Of a stretch of DNA of 64,000 nt, positions 1 to 10,666 are shown piece by piece. Position 1 is the stretch's first letter, and each line of letters starts with the position of its first letter. The stretch is from Paraspadella gotoi (taxonomy: Eukaryota; Chaetognatha). Both the position numbers and the translations under genes were made by a program. The notes beneath the pieces are model-generated. The model made no database searches, was not told where the DNA came from, and was given only the letters and a program-made list of their open reading frames with translations. The stretch is taken from assembly GCA_051294375.1 (NCBI GenBank), contig CM119265.1, positions 29,350,540 to 29,414,539 of the forward strand. Reading direction: 5' to 3'.

Positions 1-840
1 TTTCTAATTTGAGTTCAATTACACTTGTGGTTACATTGTACAATATTTAAAATTATCTATTTCATCGCTTAATACATAAGGTCTATCTTGCCTGACCCGC
101 TTGATTTGACAGTAAGGTCTTGTAGTGAATAGTTGCAGTTCAACCAAGCTAGTTAAAACATTTTAAAATTTTGCATTTTTCTCTATATATTTCATTGGAG
201 TACTATGTATAATATGGGCTGCATTGCGAAAATTAAAGAATTTTTTTTTTATTTTAAAATGTTCAACTTTACCCTTATGTTCTTTATCATCCATTTATAT
301 TTTTCTTTCTCTGCGGTACGAACTTCCTGTTCAAGTTTTTGATTCTATTATTCGGAATTTGTGGAATTCTAAACTTACTTGGATTTTAATATTTTTTTGC
401 TTACCGCTTTGCTTTAATTCATGACTGGCTTTATGGTTGGTATTAACGCCTTTACCATCGCATATCTTACATTAGCCTAATGATTTGCAGTTCCGTCTGC
501 AAGCTCATCAACGTTTTCAGTTATTCCTCGCTCAGTCTTGTTATTCACCCCAAAAGTACTGACTTCTCTTAGGATGTGTATATTACAAAAACAGAGGAAA
601 AAACAAAAACAGTAATATACAACAAATTACAATCACGAATTTACATTAGCTGAAAAGGTCAGCCATAACAATAGGGTCATCTCATTGGTTCGAATCATAA
701 CCGGGACTCATTTCTTCGTCTGTGCGTCGTCAAATCAAAATAACTTGTCAATTAAAATATACTTTCGAAATAAGAATTTTATTTTTTTATTGACTTAAGT
801 TTGCTAAGATTGTTTGATCCTTAGATTTAAAAGTACTATT
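1..840. other. AT-rich flank, no gene recognised
   Basis: No splice-bounded open frame or known repeat is visible. Around 648-705 a stretch on the + strand resembles a tRNA-type internal promoter: a weak A-box-like TAGCTGAAAAGG and a B-box-like GGTTCGAATC about 44 bases later. The rest of a cloverleaf cannot be drawn, so this is at most a decayed SINE head. Confidence 0.4.
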
Positions 841-842
841 TT

Positions 843-1142
843 TTGGCGAAACCGTTCCGTAATTCTCTTAGCAGAGCAGCAGTCTTGCCTTCTTTGTTTC
901 TCTCCCAACTTCTGGAGGGAATCGGCGGAATAGACTCTCTGTCACTCCGTGCGGGAGTCCGCCGGCCGGTTCTTCCTTTCGGGGATTCAAACTCGCCTCA
1001 ACATCAATCTATACGTGAGAGGACCTTTCATGCAGAGATCATGCAGCTCACCGCAGGGCCCTCACTACAATTGTGCGTAAGGGGCGACGGAAGGTGCGTC
1101 GTAAGACGCAATCACTAGAATCCGAATGTAAAACAGGCTGGG
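843..1142 (+). other. Candidate 5' exon (probably untranslated) ending at a strong donor
   Basis: This block is clearly more GC-rich than its AT-rich surroundings and ends at GGCTGGG/GTAAGT, a near-consensus 5' splice site at 1143. Frames stop before the donor, or when continued into the next exons, so it is more likely a leader exon than coding. The ORF from the TTG at 843 ends at 1118, inside the block. Its 5' limit is not defined by the sequence. If transcribed, it would splice to the small exon at 1361. The linkage is inferred from position only. Confidence 0.3.
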
Positions 1143-1360
1143 GTAAGTTTTTTTTGTTGCAACTCACTTTTTCGGCTTTGGTAAGCGCTGTCTGTCCGTT
1201 AATTTTTCGTTCATTCATGTTCATATTGATTAATAATTATGAACAAATTGCAAAAATTACACTAATATTATAATAATTTTACGATAACATTTGGTAAAAG
1301 TTTAAATACTAAGGAAACCTACAATGTTTTTGTATTGTTTTATTTACATTTCTAATGCAG

Positions 1361-1396
1361 ACATTGAAGATGAGCCCTTACTTTACAAACGCAAAG
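1361..1396 (+). CDS. Candidate 36-bp exon with the likely start codon
   Basis: A 36-base exon lies between the acceptor TTTCTAATGCAG and the donor AAG/GTAAGT, both good matches. Read in phase 0 it joins the next exon (1909) in frame. It contains an ATG at 1370 in the context AAGATGA, giving a start of MSPYFTNAK. The upstream GC-rich block ends in a frame with a stop at 1116, so translation starting at 1370 is the simplest reading. No domain is recognised. A chance acceptor/donor pair this close together is possible, so the exon depends on the matching phase. Confidence 0.4.
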
Positions 1397-1908
1397 GTAA
1401 GTGATATAATGCGAATTGAAAAAATAACCGAGCAGGTAGCTGCGGTTCCAGTCGGCGAACAGTCAATTATGTTTTCTCAAATAAACTTTTTTTAAATATT
1501 TAGTTAATTATAAATTAATTTTTGCGAGGGTGTATTAAATGCTTGTTTGAGCATGTTTAAATTTTGTAAATATTATAATTGTATATATTATTATATTTTT
1601 AACTATTAATGAATATACGTGAACGTATTATCGGTAAAGGCTTGTCAATGTTTCGGTAACTCACTGAAATTTGTGGTTTTGTGTTTTTCTCTTAATTATC
1701 CGATCCAACACGAGTTACGTAATTTTGGGGAGACATTCTGGGACGGATTCCTAAAAATTAGTTATTAGGAATTATCGTACAAAAACACGACCAAACTCTA
1801 AGTTCAAGTAAGCCAAGTTCTATCTTATTTCCCTCGTTTTTCTATTGATGATCTGAATTCCTCGGATTGTGTTCTCAACTAACAAATTTGTGAATTTTTC
1901 TTTCTTAG

Positions 1909-2065
1909 GAATTGGTTAAAACGATTCCACTTTGTAAAATTTTGACGTTGATTGGTCGATTTAGCGAACTAAACGTCTTCCAAGAAAGAGGTATTAACGT
2001 TTCTCCGACTGGCTTGGCCTCTCAGTCAGGTCAAACTTTCGCAAGCGGGGAATTTATCCACATAG
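1909..2065 (+). CDS. Candidate exon, uncharacterised protein
   Basis: It is bounded by the acceptor TTTTTCTTTCTTAG and the donor ATAG/GTAATA. Only one of the three frames is open across all 157 bases. It starts in phase 0, runs 52 codons and ends in phase 1. The peptide begins ELVKTIPLCKILTLIGRF and ends SGQTFASGEFIHI. It joins the next exon (2229) in frame, and the preceding 36-base exon also fits. I do not recognise the family. There is no signal peptide or clear membrane segment; the hydrophobic stretch near the start is short. It could be the 5' part of the gene continued at 16 kb, or a separate small gene. Confidence 0.45.
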
Positions 2066-2228
2066 GTAATATATTTTCTATACATTTTTAAGACCTTAGT
2101 CGGCATCTAGACTTGATGCATTTTCAAATTCTTTTGACTTCTTTTTTTTTTTGGTTCGATTATCATCTGCGGATGGTATAGTATGTTTTGTCTGATTGTA
2201 GTTTAAATTGAAAATTAACTTATTACAG

Positions 2229-2370
2229 CGGTTGGTTCGTTTCAAACGCCATCTCTTTTCGGAGCAATCGCTGAACAACATTACCGTCCGCTTTTGTCCG
2301 CTCCTATGATTTCCAAATTCGTCAGTCGTCGGAATCTACCTCCGGCATCTTGCTTTCTTATGGGGATGTG
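2229..2370 (+). CDS. Candidate exon, uncharacterised protein (continuation)
   Basis: The acceptor is AACTTATTACAG and the donor is ATGTG/GTGAGC. Only the frame starting with two carried bases is open (46 codons, ending in phase 2), which is the frame delivered by the exon at 1909-2065. The peptide reads AVGSFQTPSLFGAIAEQHYR onward and ends near CFLMGM. The other two frames contain stops. The next candidate exon at 3349 needs phase 0 for its longest frame, so either an exon is missing between 2371 and 3348 or that exon belongs to something else. No known motif was recognised. Confidence 0.45.
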
Positions 2371-3348
2371 GTGAGCCTTCATTATTTTGTTTTTTAAATT
2401 ACAATGGAAAGGAGAATGGCCTCTGGGTGATTTGCCATTGAAATTGAGGTTATATAAGTAACGGTTTCAAGTTAAAATAGAATTACTAAGAAAAATAAAT
2501 TGAAGAAACTCCGACCGAAATTTTACAGTCATGTTCACCAGTATCAGCCAAAGTTTAGGAACCAGTTTTCGTAGATTAGTGAGTACATTTTTAAGATTAT
2601 CAACATTACGAACACATAAAAACATCGCTCCTGACAGTATATTTTTAAAAAATTTTTAAATGCGCAGGAACACTTGCAGAAGAAAACTTGAATCTAAGAG
2701 TCGAGAAATGTTTTCTTCTGTGCAATCCCCTTGTTATGTAAATTTATCCGGTTCGTTTTTGCCTCTTTCAGGGATTAATTTTATTCAGTTCTTCATTATT
2801 TACTTCCCCGGCCATCCACCCACGTCCGCTTCCTATTTATCTTGTCCCATAAAGATAAATACCGATGGCCATACACTCGCCTGGCACTGGCTGTTGCTTG
2901 CCTCCTTTCTCTTTTTTTCCTCATTGCTATCCTTCTTCGCTTTTAATATTTTTCTTCTATTCTCCTTCTTTAATTTTCCCCTCTATTTTTCTTTATTCCT
3001 CTTCCTTTTCTTCTCCTCTGTTATCGTATTTCCTTTTTTCCCTTTACTATGTTTCCTTTTTCTCTCCCCACCATCTTTCGCTCTGGGATCGAGGATTATA
3101 ACGTTTTCGTTAGCATCGGTAGGCAAAGGCATCACGCAATAATTATCATATGTAGATTTTGCACACACACATCAGGTGAAGTACACCTACACATTTTCCG
3201 TAAGTGTGCTTTGGCTTTGTCCTTGTTCATCTCTACCCACATTACCCGCCAGTATAAATTTGGTTAAAATATTTTTATTTGGTATTAATATACGTATAGT
3301 AAAATAATCCTTTATTATAACTGAATACAACCCCCCCACTGAATTCAG
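2371..3348. other. Intron-like region with pyrimidine-rich tract
   Basis: The AT-rich sequence holds a long C/T-rich stretch at about 2885-3075. That tract produces overlapping Phe/Ser/Leu-rich open frames (for example 2660-3142) which are composition artefacts. No reliable exon was seen, although the phase mismatch between flanking candidate exons means a short one could be hidden here. Confidence 0.5.
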
Positions 3349-3478
3349 TTTGCCGACGACCACTGCGGACGCATTCTTGGAAGGGCGTTTACGTCGATAC
3401 TATCGTCCGGCTGCAAGCGGATGGTGACCACTGGGCGTAAACTTGACTTCTCGAATGTGCCGGCTATTGGGTCCGACG
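3349..3478 (+). CDS. Candidate exon, frame uncertain
   Basis: It follows a polypyrimidine tract and acceptor (CCCCCCCACTGAATTCAG) and has two usable donors: GACG/GTGAGG at 3479 and ATG/GTGACC at 3424. Phase 0 is open to the later donor and gives FADDHCGRILGRAFTSILSS as its first residues, ending in phase 1. This joins the exon at 3627 in frame. It does not join the upstream exon ending at 2370, which is phase 2. Base composition is richer in G+C than the flanks, as in the other exons of the window. The function is unknown, and an alternative frame with the earlier donor cannot be excluded. Confidence 0.35.
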
Positions 3479-3626
3479 GTGAGGCACCTCGAGAGAGAGG
3501 CCGAATAACTCCGCTCCAGACTGCTACCGATTGTTCCTTGTCTCATCCGAGCAGGTGGAACGTATTCTAATTCTTTAAATTTTCTGCCGAGTAGCGACCC
3601 TACCCTGACTTCCCTTTTTCACCCAG

Positions 3627-3732
3627 ACTTACAAGTTTTACCTCGACCGACTTCAACTGGTATTCCTCCGTCAGTCTTTTGTTTCCAACCGCCACGCGGG
3701 GAAATCACTTCAATTAGAACGAGTATACCGTG
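3627..3732 (+). CDS. Candidate exon, uncharacterised
   Basis: Its acceptor CCCTTTTTCACCCAG and donor CCGTG/GTGAGT are both strong. Two frames are open. The one in phase with 3349-3478 reads LQVLPRPTSTGIPPSVFCFQ and ends in phase 2. Joining directly to the exon at 16047 would create TGA, so another exon, perhaps lost in the gaps at 5.1, 6.8, 7.3 or 14.5 kb, must lie between if both belong to one gene. The other open frame (TYKFYLDRLQLVFLRQSFVS) would need a different acceptor at 16049. Confidence 0.35.
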
Positions 3733-4487
3733 GTGAGTCACCCCATTTTGCGCTTCGTCTTTTATATTTTTTTTTCCGTTTTTCCGATGGCAATAACATT
3801 TTCTATTTTATTTTTCTTCTTGTCGAATAAAAACTTAAATCCAAGCTTGGATTACGAGACGTAGGTTTTTTCATTGCCATCATTATAATGGTCCCCTTTT
3901 ATTGACGTCGTCTTATCGAGAATTTCTTGGCGCGAGAGCTTTTTTTTCTTTTTTCATACATCCGCGTGTGAGAACATTCTAGTTTATTACGGCAATATTT
4001 CTATTTGCTCCTCGCGTTTAGAATAACTTTCTCGTTTTATCGCGCAGAGAGAGAGAGACGGAGGCGTCACCTGGATAAAAAGGATGTCTCCCTCGTCGTT
4101 CATTGGGTCTATTTTTCCCTCGAAGAATACGGCCTTCGAGATCTTTATTTATATTTAATGGAGAAATTATGAAGAAACGCTTTTATTTGGTTTAATAGAA
4201 AAAAAAAAGAGCTTCTCTTTTATCTCGCTGCCTGCTCTAATTCAGCGGAAGATAAGCGCAATTGGAAAAGCCAATTTCCGCAAAAACCGTTTCTGAAGGT
4301 CTTCGTGCGGTGACTGGGTCCAACAACGTGATTCCTTCTGCTGACCGGCTTATGCCTCCTCGCCTGAAAGCAGGCAGTCTCTCTCTCTCTCTCTGCTCCT
4401 CCTCTCTCCCATCGTCGCCTCCCGCTCTCTCTTCCCTCCGGCTAAATCTAGTTGTTGAAAAGAATCAAAGTTAATCGGCTGGTCGAA
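3733..4487. other. Intron-like sequence, no feature
   Basis: AT-rich with short T runs and a few CT dinucleotides. The open frame at 4262-4474 is partly a CT microsatellite and has no splice support. A 25-N gap follows at 4488-4512. Confidence 0.5.
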
Positions 4488-4512
4488 NNNNNNNNNNNNN
4501 NNNNNNNNNNNN

Positions 4513-4544
<32 letters not shown>

Positions 4545-4550
<6 letters not shown>

Positions 4551-4704
4551 GGATCTTTTCAATGGTGCGGGTGTAAGCTTTAAGTCTAAGACCCCATATT
4601 TCGCCCAAAGCAATAACGCATCGTAATTCCATCCACGTCGCTTTTTCAATAAAGTTTTTCCATGAATTTTGCTGCCGACATTTTAGCTGCTGCGGGTTTC
4701 TCAC
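4545..4704 (-). CDS. Short unassigned open frame
   Basis: On the minus strand an ORF starts at 4704 (MRNPQQLKCRQQNSWKNFIE) and runs into a (GA)n microsatellite and then a gap. The first 53 residues have ordinary amino-acid composition and are unlike the repeat-driven ORFs nearby. No splice site, domain or repeat family was recognised. It may be a piece of a transposon ORF, an exon of a minus-strand gene, or chance. Confidence 0.2.
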
Positions 4705-5065
4705 CCTAAGTCCCTTACCCTCCTAAAATTGGCCTCGCCTCTTTGTATATCTTGGAAAGGGTGAGCCTCAACTTCTAACAAGCAACGCGAGTTGGCTTTA
4801 AGTTTTCATATTTAAAATTCTTATAACAACTGATCATTTAACACTTATGTTTATTATCAATTTATTATTTATTATTATTTATTATCAATTTATTACTCAA
4901 TAAATTCGTATTGCCGATTTAGAATACAAGGCTTTATTCTGTTTTTAAATTAGTCTGCTATCTTTCTCTTCTAATCTCACTTCTCTATTTTCCTCCCGCT
5001 TTCCTCTCTTTTTACTCTCTACTTTTCTATGTATCAACTTTTCATTGAATGATTGATGACGACAT

Positions 5066-5386
5066 NNNNNNNNNNNNNNNNNNNNNNNNNNNNNNNNNNN
5101 NNNNNNNNNNNNNNNNNNNNNNNNNNNNNNNNNNNNNNNNNNNNNNNNNNNNNNNNNNNNNNNNNNNNNNNNNNNNNNNNNNNNNNNNNNNNNNNNNNNN
5201 NNNNNNNNNNNNNNNNNNNNNNNNNNNNNNNNNNNNNNNNNNNNNNNNNNNNNNNNNNNNNNNNNNNNNNNNNNNNNNNNNNNNNNNNNNNNNNNNNNNN
5301 NNNNNNNNNNNNNNNNNNNNNNNNNNNNNNNNNNNNNNNNNNNNNNNNNNNNNNNNNNNNNNNNNNNNNNNNNNNNNNNNNNNNNN
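5066..5386. other. Assembly gap (321 N)
   Basis: Unresolved bases whose right side begins inside a pentanucleotide (CTTTC) repeat, the probable cause of the gap. Open frames crossing it are meaningless. Confidence 0.99.
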
Positions 5387-5763
5387 CTTTCCTTTCCTTT
5401 CCTTTCCTTTCCTTTAGTTTCTTTTTACTTTTATTTCCTTTCCTTTCCTTTCTTTTTCATTCCTTTCCTTTCCTTTCCTTTCTTTTAATTTCCTTTAATT
5501 TCCTTTCCTTTCCGGCCCTTTCCGGCCCTTAAGATTCCTTTACTTTCCTTTCCTTTCCTTTCTTTTCCTATCCTTTATTTTCCTGTCCTTTCCTTTCTTG
5601 TCCTTTCCTTTCCTTTCCTGTCTCTTAATTTCCTTTTCTTTCCTTACCTTTCCTTTCCTTTAATTTCCTGTCCTTTAAATTCCTTTTCTTCGTTCCTTTA
5701 TTTTCTTTTCTTTTCTTTTCTTTTCTTTTTTTTCTTTTCTTTTCTTCCTTTTCCTTTCTTTTA

Positions 5764-5794
<31 letters not shown>

Positions 5795-5818
5795 CTTTCG
5801 TTTCTTTTCCTCTCCCTA
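5387..5818. repeat. (CTTTC)n / (TTTTC)n pyrimidine satellite
   Basis: About 430 bases of imperfect pentamers, CTTTC first and TTTTC later, with one strand almost purely pyrimidine. Interruptions such as TCCGGCCC at 5513-5526 show old divergence. Confidence 0.9.
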
Positions 5819-6267
5819 AGACAAATTTTTTTTCCAGAAATGAAATGAAATGAAATTAAATGAAATGAAATCTATTAACAATGTCATACGAAAAGTGATC
5901 CGCACAACTTCAGACATCTTTTTTAAAAATGAGTATCAAAAACATAAACAACAAGAAAAGCATTGAAAAACGTAAAATGTAAAATTAAAGAATTTTAAAA
6001 CGCTAAAAGAAGCAAAACTAAACTGATTTGATATTACATTCATCAACATTAACTTTAATTTGCGATTATTTTTATTCGTATTTTTAAATTAATTTAATGA
6101 TTAAATTTAATATATAAGTTACACGTGACGATTTTCTCTTCACAAGATAATCTTCTACTTTTTTCTCTCTCGATATTTTTCAATTCAATCCACATTTCAA
6201 TTCAATCACAATTCAATCCACATCTTTACCAAAACATTAGCTCTCCCTCTGGGGTGAGATATGGATC

Positions 6268-6312
<45 letters not shown>

Positions 6313-6349
6313 AGAGGACATGACTTGATACTAACTACCGACAACTTTC

Positions 6350-6550
6350 TTTCTAATTCTTCTTTCCTCCTCTACTTAATCTCTTTCTAATTCTTCTTTC
6401 CTCCTCTACTTAATCTCTTTCTAATTCTTCTTTTCTCCTCTACTTAATCTCTTTCTAATTCTTCTTTTCTCCTCTACATAATATCTTTCTAATTCTTCTT
6501 TCCTCTACTTAATCTATTTCTAAGTCTTTTTTACTCCTCTACTTAATCTC
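6350..6550. repeat. 34-bp minisatellite, about six copies
   Basis: The unit starts TTTCTAATTCTTCTTTCCTC and ends TACTTAATCTC. Copies start at 6350 and 6384 and continue at the same spacing, with decay toward the right. It sits just after a (TC)n run at about 6269-6311 and before a CGT/CTT trinucleotide run at 6623-6665. Confidence 0.85.
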
Positions 6551-6820
6551 AACAACTTATTTTAAGTCATATTTTGGTCTGTCTGTCTATCTTTTCGAAA
6601 TCCTCGTTTTCTTAACATATTCGTCGTCGTCGTCGTCTTCGTCGTCGTCGTCGTCGTCTTCTTCTTCGTCATTATCATCGTTTTTCTTGATTTCTTAAAT
6701 CAGTTTATTATTTCTTTTTTTTTCTTCCATCCCGTTGCTCCCTCTCCTACCATTTCTCCTCCCTCTTTTTCCTCTTCCCCCTCTTCTCCCTCTTCTTTCT
6801 CCCACTTCATCCACCCGCCT

Positions 6821-7051
6821 NNNNNNNNNNNNNNNNNNNNNNNNNNNNNNNNNNNNNNNNNNNNNNNNNNNNNNNNNNNNNNNNNNNNNNNNNNNNNNNN
6901 NNNNNNNNNNNNNNNNNNNNNNNNNNNNNNNNNNNNNNNNNNNNNNNNNNNNNNNNNNNNNNNNNNNNNNNNNNNNNNNNNNNNNNNNNNNNNNNNNNNN
7001 NNNNNNNNNNNNNNNNNNNNNNNNNNNNNNNNNNNNNNNNNNNNNNNNNNN
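6821..7051. other. Assembly gap (231 N)
   Basis: Both flanks are C/T-rich (CTCCCxCCC-type) sequence, so the missing part is probably the same kind of pyrimidine repeat. Confidence 0.99.
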
Positions 7052-7313
7052 CTCCCACCCGTATTTTTCCTCTTCCCCTCCTTCCACACCCTAGGACCAC
7101 GGTCAGCGCGTTTCATGCCACGTCAACTATGGTTATTATTGGCATGGGTCGCTTCCAGCTCCTCAGTGCAGCTTCGGTTCGCTTGACGTTCGATTTGGAC
7201 CAAGATTTGATTGTCCTTCTGCACACATTGTTCACAGGTCAGTCTTGAACGATATCTGTACAAATCTATCTATATACCATTTTATGTGTATATGTGTATA
7301 TGAGAGAGAGAGA

Positions 7314-7459
7314 NNNNNNNNNNNNNNNNNNNNNNNNNNNNNNNNNNNNNNNNNNNNNNNNNNNNNNNNNNNNNNNNNNNNNNNNNNNNNNNNNNNNNNN
7401 NNNNNNNNNNNNNNNNNNNNNNNNNNNNNNNNNNNNNNNNNNNNNNNNNNNNNNNNNNN
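7314..7459. other. Assembly gap (146 N) inside (GA)n
   Basis: GA dinucleotides run directly into and out of the gap. The mirror position in the other inverted-repeat arm (about 11260-11390) is resolved and is CT-rich mixed sequence. Confidence 0.99.
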
Positions 7460-7659
7460 AGAGAGAGAGAGAGAGAGAGAGGTTACCAGAGGTTGATGGC
7501 CAGCTGTTGCCCGAGCGAAATAAAAATCCAACCAAAAAACCTGAATTATGAGGATCTTTTCCGCGGAGAGATTACAAATGGCCGAATCCATGGATTGGCG
7601 TGACAGGAATGGAAAAACAAGAAGGGATTCATCAAGATGGAGAGAAGTGGATAGAAAAG

Positions 7660-7731
<72 letters not shown>

Positions 7732-8053
7732 TAGGTTATGATTGAGACATTAGAACCAACCAGTCCTGACAGACAGGTTAAAAGGAACAAAAACACTTAG
7801 ACTCAAACAAAGACAGTCAGACAGAAAAAAAAATCAAAGATGAATAAAACCCGGAAACAGAAAAAGGGATTCTTTCCAGACAGAGCGACAGACAGACAGA
7901 CGGACAGACAGACAGACAGACCTCCACTTTGTGCGGAGAAAATAAAAAGAAAAAGAGAAAAGAATCAACGACGAAGATTTTATGTTCAACGAATGATGGA
8001 TTTACGATCCTCGTGAATTATCTCTTTTTCGCCAAAGTCTTCTGGAGGATGGG

Positions 8054-8140
<87 letters not shown>

Positions 8141-8170
8141 TTATCTAGTATCTATCTGGAGGGTGGACGT

Positions 8171-8509
8171 TAAGGCGTGCCAAAATTGAAAACTTTTTAT
8201 AACTTCTAGTTAAATTATTTTTTCTTTCTATTACTAAATCGATTTTCAATGTAACTTGTTGAATTAGTTTATTGGGTTGTTGCACTGAAGCTTTTAAATA
8301 TTTATTATTATATAACAAATAAAAAATTCTTTTTTTAAAAATTGTATTTTTTAAGAACGGATTCCTATAGAGTTTGAAAAGTTAAATAAAGGTTAGTACT
8401 ACAATTTTTTTTTATTTTGACCCTAACCCTAAACCTAACCCTACAATTTTTTTGTAAAATTTGACCCTTCCCCTAATCCTAACCCATTTAAAAATAGAAA
8501 AAACCTTAA

Positions 8510-8541
<32 letters not shown>

Positions 8542-8814
8542 TGGCTGAATTTTATGTTTTTTTAAATTATCATCAATAAAACAAAAAAAATTTAAAAACT
8601 TTGTATTAATAACCTTTATCTAACTTTTAAAGCTCTATCAGAATCTATTAAAAAAAATTGAAAAATTATATAGTAATGAAATAATCTTTAAATGCTTCCG
8701 TGCGCTAATTAATAAGAAAAATTTTAAAAATTATTTTCATTTTCATATTCTCTAACAGTCACTTAACCATTATTTATTTGAGAGAACTTCTATTTTTCAA
8801 CCTGTTCCGGCCTA
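8171..8814. mobile_element. hAT-like non-autonomous element (MITE), copy 1
   Basis: It has terminal inverted repeats, TAAGGCGTGCCAAAATTGAA at the left and the complement of TAGGCCGGAACAGGTTGAAA at the right, and is flanked by a perfect 8-bp duplication GTGGACGT (8163-8170 and 8815-8822). Eight-base target duplications and ends of the form TA(A/G)GG are typical of the hAT superfamily. The 644-base interior is AT-rich, has no transposase ORF, and contains an (ATC)n run and a telomere-like CCCTAACCCTAAACCTAACC stretch at about 8422. Two full relatives lie at 9911-10550 and 20832-21419. Confidence 0.85.
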
Positions 8815-8820
8815 GTGGAC

Positions 8821-8822
<2 letters not shown>

Positions 8823-8858
<36 letters not shown>

Positions 8859-9863
8859 AACCGAGAAGAGAGAGATTTTAAAGGGCCACATAGACTGGAA
8901 AGGCCATAGAGCAAGCTCTTGGGTGAGCATAGACTCTGAGAATAAGCGCACTAGAAGTAAGAGTGATAAATGCAGAAGGCCATAGAATGTAAGGGTGATA
9001 GAATGCAAAAGCCATAGAATGTAGGTTGATTAGAATGCAAAGGCCATATAATGTACAGAGTGATAGAAATAATGCAAAAAGTCATAGGAACTGTGGTGAT
9101 CAGAATGTAAAAGCCATAGAATTTAAGGGCAATAGATGGGAAAAGGCCATAGACAAGTTGGTGGTGAATAGAGAGGCAAAAAGCCCATAGAACTGTAAGA
9201 GTGATAGAATGCAAAGGCCCATGAGAATCGTAAGGGCGATAGATTGCAGAAACGCGATATAATAAAAAGAAGGGGTCATAGAATGATTAAGGCAATTAGA
9301 ATGCGGACACAATGGAATTTAGGGGTGATATACATAAAACACAAAGCAATAGAATGCAGAGGCTATACAATGCAGAGGCCATATAATCTCAGAGGTATTA
9401 GAATGCAGAGGTGATTGTATGTTGATATGATAGAGCATAAGCGATAGATTGTATATGCAATAGAATGCAGATGCGATAGAATGGAGAGGCAATGGAATGC
9501 AGTGGCTATAGAATGCAGAGGCAATGTAAAACAGAGGTGACAGAATACAGAGGCGATAGAATGAAAAGGACGAAAGATTTCGGAGGCAAAAGCATGTGTA
9601 GGTGACTGAATGCAAAGGCCAAGGAATTTAAAAAGGTTTCATAAAACGAAGTTTGACGAATATTGTTTTTCAAATTGAAGAGAGAGATAACGATTTTTGA
9701 AATTGATTTGATTTTTGGGAGATAGATAGATAGAAAGTGAGAGAGAGAGAGAGAGAACGAGACAGAAAGAGAGAGAGAGAGAGAGAGNNNNNNNNNNNNN
9801 NNNNNNNNNNNNGTGAGAGAGAGAGAGAGAGAACGAGACAGAAGAGAGAGAGAGAGAGAGAGG

Positions 9864-9902
<39 letters not shown>
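8823..9902. repeat. Spacer of IR1 with 16-bp minisatellite
   Basis: Between the IR1 arms lies a minisatellite built on the 16-mer complementary to CATTCTATGGCCTTTG, alternating with CATTCTATCACCCTTA-type units, at about 8950-9620. GA microsatellites and a 25-N gap (9788-9812) follow. The block 8950-9725 recurs inverted at 12468-13290. Apparent ORFs here (for example 8951-9214, minus) are translations of the repeat. Confidence 0.85.
9788..9812. other. 25-N gap flanked by duplicated sequence
   Basis: The sequence left of the gap (GTGAGAGA..GAACGAGACAGAA) is repeated directly to its right, suggesting two overlapping contig ends were not merged. Confidence 0.9.
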
Positions 9903-9904
<2 letters not shown>

Positions 9905-10596
9905 GTCCACTAGGCCGGAACAGGTTGAAAAATAGAAGTTCTCTCAATAAATAATGGTTAAGTGACTGTTAGAGAATATGAAAATGAAAATAATTTTTAA
10001 AATTTTTCTTATTAATTAGCGCACGGAAGCATTTAAAGATTATTTCATTACTATATAATTTTTTCAATTTTTTTTAATAGATTCTGATAGAGCTTTAAAA
10101 GTTAGATAAAGGTTATTAATACAAAGTTTTTAAATTTTTTGTTTTATTGATGATAATTTATTAAAAAACATAAAATTCAGCCAATGATATGATGATGATG
10201 ATGATGATGACTTTTTTAAGGTTTTTTCTATTTTTAAATGGGTTAGGATTAGGGGAAGGGTCAAATTTACAAAAAAATTGTAGGGTTAGGTTTAGGTTAG
10301 GGTCAAAATAAAAAAAAATTGTAGTACTAACCTTTATTTAACTTTTCAAACTCTATAGGAATCCGTTCTTAAAAAATACAATTTTTAAAAAAAGAATTTT
10401 TTATTTGTTATATAATAATAAATATTTAAAAGCTTCAGTGCAACAACCCAAAAACTAATTCAACAAGTTACATTGAAAATCGATTTAGTAATAGAAAGAA
10501 AAAATAATTTAACTAGAAGTTATAAAAAGTTTTCAATTTTTGCACCCTTAACGTCCACCCTCCAGATAGATACTGATAAATAGATAATAGATAGAT

Positions 10597-10666
<70 letters not shown>

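Larger units (their letters stand above)
7195..8822. repeat. Left arm of a 4.3-kb inverted repeat (IR1)
   Basis: This arm is repeated in reverse complement at 9903-11490. Matching landmarks in mirror order include GGTCAGTCTTGAACGA (7231 region versus about 11450), the sequence around CCGAATCCATGGATTGGCGT (7581 versus about 11120), a CAGACAGACAGA run (7886 versus about 10800), a (CT)n run beside GGGCTTC, and a complete hAT-like element with its target duplication. The gap at 7314-7459 falls in the arm. The arms have diverged by small indels but are clearly colinear. Confidence 0.85.

Noticed and set aside
843-1118. A 91-codon protein-coding gene from the TTG at 843
   Set aside because: No ATG, ends before the strong donor at 1143, and the frame is incompatible with downstream exons.
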